NCBI GenBank assembly: GCA_031308135.1 | Contig: JAHLJT010008756.1 | Location: 137,565,775 to 137,629,774 of the forward strand | Source of the DNA: Acheta domesticus | Lineage: Eukaryota > Arthropoda > Insecta > Orthoptera > Gryllidae | Direction: 5' to 3' | DNA length: 64,000 nt | In this document: positions 45,581-57,796 of the stretch, piece after piece | How positions within the stretch are numbered: the first letter of the stretch is position 1 | How the letters are laid out: every line of letters begins with the position of its first letter | Notes under the pieces: generated by a model | Seen by the model: only the letters and a program-made list of their open reading frames with translations | The model's database searches: none | Told to the model about the DNA's origin: nothing | Made by a program: the position numbers and the translations under genes

Positions 45581-45825
45581 AACGGTATTTTAATATTGTT
45601 TTAAATTTGTAGAGTTGTTTTGAAGGTTAATAAAAAGATGATTATGAAACAAGATTGGACCTTTCCACCTTGTAACATATCCTTCAACAAATTCGTGTCG
45701 CAAAGGAACGTGAGGAGAGCAAGGTGGGTGTTCTCGTCATATTCGATTTGATGTTAACACAATTGTTCATACCCTTGAAAGACAATTTTTTGTTGAACAA
45801 GGAGCAATAAATATTTTAAAAACTA

Positions 45826-46060
45826 CTGATGCAACAGAGTGGCACAGACTTTCTCGTAGTAAAATTTTCTAATTGTATTGTTGTGGTCTAGCTTTACGGT
45901 CTTGCCCCATCCTCATGGCAGCTACCATCTATCGTCGCCAAAGTACATATTTTTAAATTCTATTTAAAAAATTTTTCGGTTTTCTAATGGAAGAACGGAA
46001 ATATTACTTGAAGAATTTTAAAGAACAACAAAATCTCTTCATAAATGGCAATTTCCATTG
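45826..46060 (+). repeat. Dispersed repeat shared with 40.03 kb, copy 2
   Basis: 'cacagactttctcgtagt', 'tgtggtctagctttacggtc', 'ttgccccatcctcatggcag' and 'ctaccatctatcgtcgccaa' align in order with the 40.03 kb copy. Confidence 0.55.
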
Positions 46061-46174
46061 ATCTGGAGCCGTTTTTTAAGAAAACGGCGTTTAAGCGTTG
46101 CTGTAAACGCGAAATTGGAAGCTCCTTTTCACAGAAAACGTTTGAGTGTTCGAAAAGGGTCGCAAAGGGGAGGA

Positions 46175-46345
46175 GCGCGTGCGGCGGGGCGCGGGAGAGG
46201 GAAAGGCGGTGGGGCGGCCCCGCGCGCGCCCTCTGCACGCTGCCCACGTGCGGGCGCCGCTCCTCACTTTTCGCACCTCCGCCCACCCCCACCACGCCCC
46301 GCCCCCAAGGCGCCGCGACGCGATGCGAAAACATCCCATTGGTAT
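46175..46345. promoter_or_regulatory. CpG island with GC boxes and CACGTG
   Basis: It has GCCCACGTGCGGGC (a palindromic E box) near 46248-46261, CCCCGCCCC-type GC boxes near 46300, and CCATTGG near 46337. The direction is unknown. The open frames are arginine- and proline-rich and have no domain. Confidence 0.35.
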
Positions 46346-46875
46346 GCCGGCGCTGTCGATCCGGCAAGAAATCACAACGGGAGCCTCGTTTTCATTCAAA
46401 CAAGCGGAGCCGGTGAAAGTCTGGTAACGCCAGCCGTACAATGTGCGTTGAGTGGTTGAGTGGAATTATGTCGAATAAGCCTCGTGAGAAGTTAGAAATT
46501 TAGTGAAACTTTTTGCAGAGGAAATAAGAAAGTAACTGATGAGTTAGAATATTAATGAGGCGCCTTTGTTAAATCTCTTGAAATGTAAAAATTCTACTGA
46601 TAATACTTCAAACCGCGGTGAAAAGAAAATGCTAGATAAACAAATGGAAACGGAGACTCACAGTCGTTCCAAAGCCTCTAGAGATCGTGTTCAGAGACTA
46701 CAAAACATCTGAGCATGGAAGGTCATAATGCGAGTTTAGTACTCGACTTGCTAAAGACGCATAATTGGGCACCGTTCGCATCCTTTGAAGGTATCTCTGG
46801 AACTCGCAGATCCTTGGGTGGGATCTGGATCCAGTGTAGTACTAACAAGCTAAAAGGCTGTGGGTTGCGGTACAA
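46346..46875. other. Mixed spacer, no gene seen
   Basis: No recognisable repeat or coding remnant. Confidence 0.5.
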
Positions 46876-46881
46876 TAATAG

Positions 46882-46883
46882 CA

Positions 46884-46941
<58 letters not shown>

Positions 46942-46965
46942 TATTATTATTATTATATATTTAAA
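46882..46965 (+). repeat. TTA microsatellite
   Basis: A long (TTA)n run with one TTATATT interruption near 46938. It produces a poly-tyrosine/isoleucine open frame that is not a gene. Confidence 0.95.
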
Positions 46966-49140
46966 TAAATGCATTCTATCTCGCTGGCTTAGAGCTTATG
47001 GTTTATTTGTGTGTAGGGGAGAGTATGTTATTTACTGGATTATTCACATTCATTTCGTAACTGACGTTGAATTCTGGTTTCCTTTACACTTGTTAGTGTC
47101 CAGCATATTAATTTTGATTACCTACTTACGAACTATATCACTCCCATGCTTAAGTTATATGGAATGATTCATAGCCCATTCGAAAGTCCATTGATTGGTT
47201 GAAGTTACGGGTGAGAAGAAATTCATTCAGGGTCTTTCTCAAAAACATAACCATAATTCTTTTCGTGAATTCAGGCATGCAAATGCTTACAAACGAGGAA
47301 TGAAAATGCATTCCTAAATTTAAATAAGTTATTAGGAAATCTGAGAATTGAGTAACCTATTCCAACATTATTTATTAATTTTCAAGACTGATTTGTCTTA
47401 TATTAAAATACATAAGATAAACAATGCCTTGAGAGAAGTATGTTTTAGTAATAAGTGACTAGCCAATCCTGCCCATTTTCACATAACGTGTTTACACACT
47501 GCACCGTATTCTTTTCCAGTTATCTTCTACGGGTAATAGTTCATTAGCAAATAATAGCAAACAAAAACAAACATATCTCTAAACGTCCTCTCATTCACGT
47601 TCTCCTGTTGTTATGCAACAGAGGTTGTTAATCCCCTCATTCATTTCGCAAAGGATGAGTTTCATTGTGCTCTAAGCGACCGCGATATCGTAAATACCAA
47701 GCGGAAGAAACACGGCTGCAACATTCAGGTGCTGCCCCCGCAGAAACTCTGCAGGAGAGAAAGTGGAGGTGAATAGCAAAGTGACAGAACAAAGAAGAAG
47801 GATCCCGCTGACCTTAGAAGAACGAGAACCCGAGAACCACCAGCGCTTCTACGACCCAGCGAAGACAATGATCCGACCGTCGGACAAAGCGTGTTTGGAG
47901 GGTGCTGAATGGGATCTGGATGTTTGAATGACCCGTTTCCGTAAACATGAAAATTGCTAGTACAAGGTCTACTTTTATTATCAGAAGTGCGACTGGCACA
48001 CGGAAGATACGGATTACTGAAGTGTCTGCTTGCAGGAGAGAGGTCTTTATTGCATGGTAGCTGCCACGTAACCGTGAAAAGCCAATTAACAAACCGCTAC
48101 AGGCATCAACTACATGTATTTAATGGTGATGCCAACGTGTGAATGATCCATCTACATTAATATAGTCGGTACTGCATTCTGCATTCTGTGGTCTACTGTA
48201 TTCTGCTATTGGCACAGCATGTGAAGATGTAGTTGATTGATTGTGTTAATTGGCTTTCACGATTACGTGGCTGTGACCATTCAATAGGGTCCTACATTCG
48301 CCAAATAAACATGTTTTATGATGTATTACAAAGAAACTAACATGAAGTGTTCATGTAAAGATACAAGTAATATAAAATGAGACGGGAGAGAATGATATGT
48401 GGTATTTATATAATTAATCATACGTCCTCTGTAAATAACAAGGTTCTTGTGAAAGAAACACATTTTATAGCGCCCTTATAACAAGAGATCACAACATAAT
48501 TAATACAAATAATTATTTCTGCGAGTTATATTACATTCAAAATTGAAGTATCTGATATTCTCCAGTACTCCGACATCAGATTTTGAGTGTCGAATTACAG
48601 AGCCCTGCGGCTGCTTAGCGCAGTACCTTTTAGCCGCTCATCGGCGAAATCGTGCACGTGATTCTTTCATAGCTCGACGGTTCAAAACGCCCGTTTTTGA
48701 CGGTTGTAAGTCGATTTTCAAATTCACTTAATTTTAATGTGGCTTTAATGGGTAATTTAGAATTTTTTAATATCTCACACAAGAAGACATTTAAAACATT
48801 TTTCTGCAGAAATATTTTGTTAATAAACTGAATGTAATCAATTGAATCTTTCTCTTTGCGAGTACTTGAGATGTTGTTCGTAAAATCCAATTAATTGGGA
48901 ATAAGGTAAATAGCTAAAGTATCTTGTTTTTAATACAATGAAACGTGTAAAAATTTTTGCATTGAATTCCACGGCATACTCTACAGAACGTGTCGGAAAA
49001 TATGAAGACCGTGGATAGTAAAAATTGTATTTTACATGTTAGTGGTCGCAAATTTTTCAGAAGCGAAAAACTGTTTATTATCAACTTTATCCCGTTCTAT
49101 TTAACAACGAAATTTATGACAATTTCATTCCAATGCCCTA
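46966..49140. other. AT-rich DNA with one GC-moderate open segment
   Basis: 47690-47927 stays open in one plus frame and includes LTLEEREPENHQRFYD, but it has no start until late, no family resemblance and no clear splice sites. I do not call a gene. Confidence 0.4.
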
Positions 49141-49330
49141 AGACATTATACTACACGTTATCTTAACAAAACCGGGGGCGTTGTCGTATGCAGTTGCCCA
49201 GAAACAGCTCAAGGATGATAGAGAAGCCCTGAATTCAGACCCACCTGAAACCAAGAAAACCGACTCCAGGGAAGAAACCGTCTTTGTCTGGCAAATCCTG
49301 GAACAGGCCTGTTCTTTTCTGCTCTGATTA
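49120..49330 (+). pseudogene. Unidentified coding-like remnant
   Basis: A plus-strand frame of about 60 codons (KPGALSYAVAQKQLKDD... to ...WQILEQACSFLL) ends in a stop near 49327. It has balanced, non-repetitive amino-acid composition in an AT-rich region, and is directly upstream of a dispersed repeat. It could be a decayed retroelement ORF. I recognise no domain. Confidence 0.25.
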
Positions 49331-49499
49331 AGTCCTTTTCTTTTCGTTAGCGGCTACCTTTAGGATTTGTCCAAACTTGGCTGTCGTCCATCAGTGCCTG
49401 AGGGACCCACCGGGGTTTTTAACAGGTCATTGCGCTCCTCTGGAAACTCTTCTCACTACAGCAGTGGTGGCCCACCACCCGCCAATTTTTACTTTCTTC

Positions 49500-50215
49500 C
49501 TACGGAGTAGAAAGAAAGTAATGTTATGGTGCGCGAAAAAACGGTAAATTTTCGGCAGAAAAACTCTTATTACAGGGCCCTGGTAATGACAAAGTGGATA
49601 AATCCAGTGCTAAATTTAGAAACAAAATCCATGATGTAGCCAGAATTCATGTTTTGTGGATCCTTAATACCGAAAAATCGATTGACGGCAAAACGTCAGT
49701 CCGTCCGTCTGTGAACAACGCTAGCGGCTAAACCGTTCAGCTTATTTTCTCTAAAATTGATATTCCCCAATCTATCTGGCTTAAGTCGCGGCGCCTTGAA
49801 TTTGAAACCGATATTTTAATTTTGGGGGGGTACTTTACATGAAGCCCCTGGGACATTTTCCAAATTTTCAAAAAAATGACTCCATTGTTTTTATTCATTT
49901 TTGTCGGAGAATGTAAAGGATATTTAAGGGATGGTGCAGGTCTCATATTCGTTATTGTAAACCCTCATTTTTCGAAAATCGCAACATTTCAAACTTTTTC
50001 GGTGTCTTCTTACAACTAAAATAATAAAGATAGAGATTTTTTCCATATAATAAAATGTGTTCCTTAAATACAGATTTTAAAATAAGATCAAGTACATTTT
50101 TCGAAAATTTGAGTACTTTTCACGTAATTTTGCGTGAAAATATCGGCTAGAAAGTAGGTGCTGTTTTAGCACCACTTTTTTCACACACGAGTTCAGATGC
50201 GCCATTCAACTCAAA
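49500..50215 (+). repeat. Dispersed repeat with TCCGTCCGTC core, copy 2
   Basis: This is the best partner of the 11.3 kb copy. The match begins near 'cggtaaattttcggcagaaa' and ends near 'gctgttttagcaccac'. Identity is high in several 20-base blocks. No open frame is present. Confidence 0.7.
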
Positions 50216-52758
50216 CACGTTTTTTATCTTCTTACTTTCCCGTTTGGTATTTTAAAACAGGTATAGGTGTAGGATCTACTTTCTTAACGGAGGAAAAGGA
50301 ATAATTCACAATTCAATTAATGTACGTAATTTCAAAAGATACAAGTTTATTACTGCAGTAATCTACAATTGTTGGAAATAATCTCTTGGACGAGAGGGTG
50401 ATCGCTGCCACAAACTCCACAGATGGCACAATCTACATGTTAAAGTGATTTAATTATTATATGAAAAGCAATATATATTATAGCACTAAAACATTACTTG
50501 GGATACTTTTGCGCCTGCTTGGATTTCGCTAGTTTTTAAGTGCTTGGTGTTAAATTTTTCACTAAAAGCAACAGAGAGTACTTCATATTTGAGACAGTTA
50601 CTCGCGACCGTGTTTTGTTTTTAATTAATTTCATGGACTATTTCACTCATGTCTGTCCGCGTCGTAAGTAGCCAATGGTAAGCAAAGATATATTCAAATT
50701 AAACCAATCCCAGATGTTTATCGCCATCAGCTTGTTTACCTTTTTTTATCGCTGTAAAACCTTTGTTTACCTTTTTAAGATAACGATAGCAATTGTTTCA
50801 CCTCCAAAATAGCTTGTGTACATCAATATAATGTGACGTTTTGGTTATGTTTAAAACTCTGAAATAGAATATAATATTAAAAATTCAGTTTCGAAAAACA
50901 GCGAAAGGAACAAAGAAAGCGTGTGGAAGCAATTTCAAGAATTTTGTGAAGAAAATACAAATGGACAGCACAAACTACAAATGAGGAATATACACATATT
51001 TTAGGTAATTAATATATGAAGATTAGATGGTGAGTACCTACAAAGAATATGCTGTCAAAACACTGTGGAACGTTACATCAAAAAATTATTCAGGAAAATA
51101 CTTTAATGAGTGCACACGTGTGATCAATACATTCTAAATCGACGAATTCCGCTGCTAATTCATCTTGTACATCTTCCATTTCAATACTTACACGGAAGGG
51201 CAAGACTTGGAAAACAACTTCCTATTACTTTAATTATTGTGCTTGTAATAAATGTTATTTTAAGTAGCCTTGTTATTATTGTTTTTCGAAAGTTTTATTA
51301 CCATAAAATTGAAACATATTTGAAATCATTTTCTGCATTAAACTGTTATTCAAATGTTACTTGATTTTAAGCAAATACTATAAAGACAATACAGGACACT
51401 TCGCGATATATCGAGAAACACTGAGCTTAGGGTGTACCAGGTTCGGCCACCAGATGGAGCGTGCATCAGTGCTCCGTTGGGGTTAGTTTGTCTGCTTGAT
51501 TTCTTTTCATTTTATTGTCTTTCTGGTCAATTTATGGAAAACATATTTTACAACACTATTCTTTACATTATTCTACGTATGGCAGAAAAAAAATTCTGTA
51601 GTTTTTTGGCTGTTTTATGATAAAATACAGGAGAACTCGCGTTCGTTCTTCACATTTCCTCGTGATAAAAAGTAAAAATTGCAAGAATCTTGAACATGAA
51701 TGAAGCTAATTTAATACAATATGACTTCCCTTTGTAATAAAATGCATTAAAAACTATAACATAACTTAATTGGGAGACTACTTGCACATTGCCATTCCCA
51801 ATTGAATCATGTGTAACGAACATTGCAGAAATGGATAACACTGAAGATAGTCCTACAAGTTTAGTACAGAAAACGCTGAGTCCAATGTATGTGGCTGGTT
51901 GTGTAGAACCGTGCCATATGATGGTTGTAGAAATGCTTAACAGAATTTGGATGAAAAGTATAAATTAAGAAACTCGCGTATTATGATTAAACAGTACGTG
52001 AATGCCACGCTTTTCTACCCAAATGAATTCGCTATTAGTTTTCTAAGACTGAATATGTTTTCAATAAACACTTTTGAAATTATTTACGTCAAAGTAAACT
52101 TGACGTTAAAAAACAATTAATGCAAATCATTAATATTCACTTACAGAATATTTTATGTAAGTGGTGTAATAATCTGTATGAAAGCAGAGGTATCAATGTA
52201 TTGATACAGTGCTTTTTAAAGGAAGTAAGTGGAAAAAAGATCAAATGTATCAGTGGAAGTGTTATGGCAAGAAAAATCTTGCATTTGTAACAACTTTATT
52301 CGTGAAAATAATGTTCATTAAATGTTCAATGTTCTCATGCCCATTATAACACATTGTACATTATAATTTCCCGTATTTTGAGCCCTTCAATATAATTAAA
52401 TCACAGCGAGAGTAAGTAAAAATAAGTCTTATTTCGTTAGGTAGATTTAAAAATATTTGTTTTTCCGTAAGAATCACATTGACATTTCTATTGGGCGCTA
52501 CATTACCAGGTTGTGACACTAGGATCGCTAGTGAGAACTTGTTTCCATCGGTTGCATGGAAGAACGGGGAACTGTCCTGTATTGTCTTCATAGTATTTGT
52601 TTTAAGTTATTCCAGGAGGCAGTGATAAGTCGGAGCTGAATGAAACATTTTCATTTTTCGGTTGTAATTTTGAGTAATATTTCCCTTTCTCGTAATTCCT
52701 GTGATTTAAATTATCCTTTCAAATCATGTAATGTGTTTATTCGTGAAATAGTCACACT
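50216..52758. other. AT-rich DNA, no gene seen
   Basis: About 2.5 kb without a recognised repeat or coding remnant. An open frame at 51110-51364 has a hydrophobic stretch (LPITLIIVLVINVILSSLVI) but no start or splice context. Confidence 0.45.
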
Positions 52759-52759
52759 A

Positions 52760-52852
52760 AATATCACGAGAAGTGCTGTGCTAGCCGGTAAATTCACTCC
52801 TCGCTACGCGAGTCGTGAATTTACCGGCTAGCACAGCACTTCTCGTGATATT
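52760..52852. mobile_element. Perfect palindrome with 38-base arms
   Basis: The arm at 52760-52797 (AATATCACGAGAAGTGCTGT...) is the exact reverse complement of 52815-52852. The 17-base spacer itself contains CTCGC-TAC-GCGAG, so the whole 93 bp folds into one hairpin broken only by a TC/TC mismatch. Perfect arms imply recent origin or gene-conversion-like upkeep. Confidence 0.9.
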
Positions 52853-53275
52853 ACTTACGATAAAAACATTTGTTAACATCTGTATGCCTTTCCAATGCGA
52901 CATATTTAACTTTTTGCATATTTTCTTAGATTAAGAAAATGTTCACTAGGTAATGAATGCCAGAATTAATTATATCAGAAGCATTTTAATCTGCAAAAAA
53001 TCATAAAATTTCATTTTCAAGAATGAATTTGTTTTTCAATAAATCAATTTCATTTCTATGTTGTTAGGCATCTCCATTACATTTTGTTCAGTAAGTGAAA
53101 ATGGGCTTATAAATGCGAGCACGCAGCATTTTTCTTTAGGAAAATAATGAAAACGACTCTCCAATGACTTACACACGCAATTACTGGTTAGAGCAAAGGA
53201 TTGGGGTAAGACTTGGGTGTGTATGTGAGTGACGTATGAGGTGCTGCGGAATACCTCTTGCTACAAACACAACTG
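52853..53275. other. AT-rich spacer, no feature seen
   Basis: No recognisable gene or repeat. Confidence 0.5.
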
Positions 53276-53339
53276 AGGGATCCACGAGGCTGCTGGCCCA
53301 CCGAATGTAGCATGCAAGGCCATGCAAGGTCCTCCGCTG

Positions 53340-53531
53340 CCCGGGCCGACCACCAATCACAATACGCTGTAGGAAGGCGGCGGTGCGTTAAGGGAGGGAA
53401 AGATAAGCCAGCCGCAACACTAGCATAAAAGCGGCGATGCCTTCGCTACGTGGATGCGAGCCCGTGCACCGCGCTCACTTCAACATTGCAACATCATTTA
53501 CGTGTTATTCAGAAAAGACAGTGGCTGTTCG
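53340..53531 (+). promoter_or_regulatory. Candidate promoter and first exon (CCAAT, GATA, TATA-like)
   Basis: A GC-rich island holds CCACCAATCAC (about 53350), a GATA site AGATAAG (53401-53407) and CATAAAAG (53424-53431). Predicted start is near 53455. A donor-like TTCG|GTGAGC lies at 53531/53532. An ATG frame shortly after (53604, MKIALNWARY) could be a start codon if the donor is not used. No downstream exon was recognised. Confidence 0.35.
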
Positions 53532-56465
53532 GTGAGCACGCAAAGTGGGATCTCTCGAGGAGCATAGAGTAAGAGATATTCCAAAACTTAGATTCAGGTG
53601 GACATGAAGATAGCGCTGAATTGGGCAAGATATACGTATAATGATCATGGGGTGGATTTTAATTAAATGTTTTTTTTCTTTTCACTTGAGAACAATGCAT
53701 TTTAGTATAGACATTAATTTCATGTTTCACAATAGGAAATGACGCATTTTTATGTGATTTTTTTTGCATTTTTCGTCGATTTTGATTAATAGGTCATTTT
53801 TACCTTTTCCGTCATTTTGAAAAACAAATTCGTTGATTTCATCGACTTTAATATCATTTTAATGGTACTTGTTACAAATAATATTTACGAGATAAGACAA
53901 ATGTTCTCCACAGAATTACCCAGTAGCCTATTCGATTACTTGACTCAGAAATTATAATGTTAGCTGTTGTAAGTATGTAATCTTAAGTTCCTGTGACAAC
54001 TATCGGCGATATTGTCGGATTCAGGATAACTAACAACAGAGATTAACTGGTAAAGAACAGACCAAACCAAAAGTCTGCAAGCTGACTTCACTTGAACGAG
54101 CAAGAAACCTCGATTTCATCAGTAACGTACGCAACAGCTTCAGTTGTTCATCTGAAATGGTGTTGATCAAATATTTTAAATTCATTTTTCTGTGCTTTTA
54201 GGGCATTTTCAAAACATTTTAAGAGTATTTTAATGATTATTTTTGGCGATGTTTTAGGCCATCAAAATTTGGCCCCTACTAATGATCATCTACTTTTTCT
54301 GCGTTGTTCTTGGAGCTAGCAGGCTATTCATTCTTTGAAGACATTTCACAAGGCAATTAAAACAGAACTGGTGATTATCAGAATACGGGAGTCATTAAAA
54401 ACTCTGCGAGAACAATACGAGAAAATTAAATTTAAAAAATCACTTAAAAATAATTAATATTTTATTATCCACTAAAATTAAATTTCACCTATTTCTCGAA
54501 ATCGAGATAATATACAATGAAGTTGAATTGGCTTAAGCATCTTGCGATGCGCTATAAGGAAGATACTTCATTACAGACCTCACAAGAAGAAATATCATAA
54601 TGCAAAATCAACAAATAACAAGTAGAAACAAAACAAATCTAAGCTTTATAGTTAATGTAAATGATGACATAAGATGGTACTAGCAGAAATGTTCACTCGT
54701 TTGAGAAGCCTTTTTCTGAAGAACGGACATGAAGTCAAGTCACGTCTTCAATTGGCAGAATCATTTCCTATTGCTACTTTTGGATGATCGACTTAAGAGT
54801 GAATGAATAGATCATTCACTAATTAAAGGTTATTTTTACGTCAGCAGATTTCGCTAAAAATATTTCAAATACCATTTACCAATTACCTGTCCAAATATCA
54901 CGTACAATTACCATCCATATTCCAATTACCTATTTTCGTGTGCACCATCGAAATCAAATCGATATTTTGAATTAATACAGTACGGCAATGCCCTTGAGAC
55001 ATTTTTATCAGTGAAAACATTTAAATGTCAGAAACACTCAATGACTAGCAACGACGCATCTACGTACCAACTTGCGCAAGCAAGGAAAGGGATGCTGACA
55101 TGGTCGTGTGATTGGTTGATAAACAAATTTATCATATCTCTCATCGGACAGAACAGAATGCAATTTCGTTTTGGAGTCCAGTTCTGACAGAAGACCTTCT
55201 CTTGTCAATAAAGCAGACACTTAGATTCGTGATTCGAAAGGAATTCTTTCTGGAGGACACGGAATAGACTGGGTCTGTAAACCACGTTTCTTCTTCAAAC
55301 GCTTCTAAAATCCATAACGCTAGAGGTCGTTTCCGAAAAAGGTCAGCACTTTGACATTCCACGATGAGAACAACACAGAAAGACACGAAATGTTGAATTG
55401 CAAGGAACTTCGATTCAACTAAGTAAATAAACAACATCACACTTAAGAGCCTGACATAATTCCAATAGTGTTCTTGCGGTTAGAAAGTTATTTTCGTTAT
55501 AAGTAACCGGTTGATCATTTAGTGACGTAACCAAAACTGTGATTCCAACTAATATGCCAAGGTTGCGATGTTCCAGATGAGCTGTAAACGAGTGTTCGGA
55601 TATCCTGGAAATCAATGAACACGCATTTTCCGAAGTAAATACGCGTTCATTGTACGTGTAACTAATTCAAGTAAAATTATTACCTGAATTAGGTTGAAAT
55701 GAATGTATTTGCAAATGTACTGCATGGATAATTATAACTATTACGAGTAAAAGTTTAAAATATTAAAAAATATTTCTTAAACTAGGTAGACTTGTTGCTT
55801 TAGAACACATAGGATTGTCCCTAAATTGAACTAGAATATAATTTAAATTCGTTTCTACTCTTAATTTAATGCATCGGCGATTCCAGATATTTTCATGAGA
55901 CAAAAATGTGTATTTAACAAACGGGGTTAATCTCGGGGTTACCACAGATGGGCTTACCATTTCGTGTCTTGTAAATAAATTGTATATTAATATGATATCA
56001 AAAGAAGCAACATTGATTATTTTACGATGCAACAGTTCTTAACTTTTAAAATTTTACCTTTCTCCAATAAACCAATGCATTTTACGACTTTTTAACGTTC
56101 AGCTGTTTCCTACACATTCATGCGGATTATATTTCAGTATAATTGAAGGTGAACATCATCCACCGATATGTATTGTTAATCAATTACTTGATATACAATT
56201 AATGGATAAATCAACCACAATCTTGAAACGTATGTCGAATCAGGCTCCTTTGCTGATTGGCATCTAATGAAATACATGACTTAACTTTAATATCTCGAAA
56301 ACAAAGTCCCAAATAGGAAACTTTTGCGAAGTGTGGTACTTTTAAGAAGGAGTAAAGTATACAAATCAATATAATGGTTATTTTTTCTCACGTATATACG
56401 GTATAAAGATAGCATTGTAATCTTGGGGAAAATCCATCTTTAGATTATGAAGAAAGAACATCTCT
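53532..56465. other. AT-rich DNA, no gene seen
   Basis: Nearly 3 kb with no recognised repeat family, RNA gene or coding remnant. If the 53.4 kb promoter is real, this is its downstream intron. Confidence 0.45.
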
Positions 56466-56469
56466 TGGG

Positions 56470-56625
56470 ATACCGCCCAAAAGAATTTTCAAAGCATGGA
56501 CGGTCAGTCCGTTCACTGTTCGTACGTTATTCCGCCCTTCCATCCACCCGCCTGTGCGTTTGTCCGTTCCTTCGTCCATCCTCCTCTTGTCTCTGAATGA
56601 AGCTGGGTACATTTTAGCAGATCCG
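56470..56625 (+). repeat. Fragment of the TCCGTCC-type dispersed repeat
   Basis: 'acggtcagtccgttcactgt' and the C/T-rich 'tgtccgttccttcgtccatc' run resemble the core of the 11.3/49.5 kb family. The flanks do not match well. Confidence 0.35.
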
Positions 56626-56629
56626 TACG

Positions 56630-57150
56630 TTGCGCCGGCTTCGTTGGTTCAGTGCATCAACTGATGGCGCTGCAATGCCTCTGAACGGGAGATGCTAGGC
56701 CCCGACGGCGGCAGGATTTTCCACACAAGCTAGACAAACTCAGTCGCTGTCTGCACAAGCTAACTCAAATTCAGTCGCTGGCTGTAGGAGAATTTGAGCG
56801 GCCGGCTTCTCTGGTAGTTTCGGTGGTTTCTCCGAACAACGGGCCACGAGCCTCGCGCAATGTTTCATTCCTTTTCCTTGCCCTATCTTCACCCCTTAAT
56901 TTCACATACATTAACATGCACCACACTACAACATGCCGGGAGACCGGTTAGAGCCTCAGAGCTTGTCCCGGCTGGGGCGGTGCCCCGCTGGTGGGCGATA
57001 CCTGGTTGGGGAAAATCCCGCTAGTAGGTGGGCGCCGGATCTCGCCATCCAGTGGGTGAAGATCATCGCCACCTCCCGACGAAAAATCATGCACTTCACT
57101 TGCGTGCCTAACGATCTTAGCAGTGGACGCGCCCAAAAACATCACCAAGT
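56630..57150 (+). mobile_element. SINE-L copy, near full length with duplicated segment
   Basis: The head A box is clear (TTGGTTCAGTGCATCAAC). A segment, 'cacaagctag.caa..tcagtcgctg', appears twice at 56727-56783. The 'gatcaacaccaggcgaatg' block is missing. The GC block and 'gtggacgcgcccaaaaacat' end are present. Confidence 0.85.
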
Positions 57151-57790
57151 GTATGTTCAAACTACGTGACCATTATAGTAGATGTCCAGTTCGAGAATGT
57201 GGTGGCACCATTCGTTTATTTCATTGTTGGTCACAGTTAAGCATCAGTGTTCCACTTGGTCCGTGGCACAAAGTTTTGTGGTGGGATCTGCACATCCTCA
57301 GTTGTGAGCTCATAGTCGGTGTATTGCACCCATGGGCGCGTATCTAGCCTACTCTTAAAATCATTCATTATTTTATGGATTCAGTAGTCAGTGCACAAGA
57401 AAAATAATTTTAAAATATTGAAAATTCTTCATTTTTCAGTTTTATGAAGAAATATTTTTAGAAAACGGTATATTTTTCTTAGCAAAAACGTAAAGAATGT
57501 AGTCAGTAAAGGTTGCCTTCGCAGTTGGCGAGTCGTTCCCGACACGATCAGCTGCCTTAAGGTACGAAGTAAAGGTGTTCTCTCGGGATGAGAGCGTCCC
57601 CTGGCGCATGAGTGCGTTTCCAATTTTTACACGAAACCTTCCCCAAATTCAAGCATCATCCTTCTATAAACTGGGCAAAACCCCCAAGTATGAAACGAGA
57701 ATTAATAACAGATATCCCCTGCATTCATTCTACAAAATGTTCGCAAACCCGGAATAATTACTTATCTGAGGTGCTTCCTGCTACCTCTCT
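57151..57790. other. Mixed spacer, no gene seen
   Basis: Open frames near 57123-57347 and 57429-57757 have no domains. Confidence 0.45.
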
Positions 57791-57796
57791 CGCATT

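Noticed and set aside
46882..46965. Tyrosine/isoleucine-rich 150-codon open frame (46715-47167)
   Set aside because: It is produced by the TTA microsatellite.
47690..47927. Possible exon containing LTLEEREPENHQRFYD
   Set aside because: No starting methionine until near the end, no clear acceptor or donor, and no family recognised.
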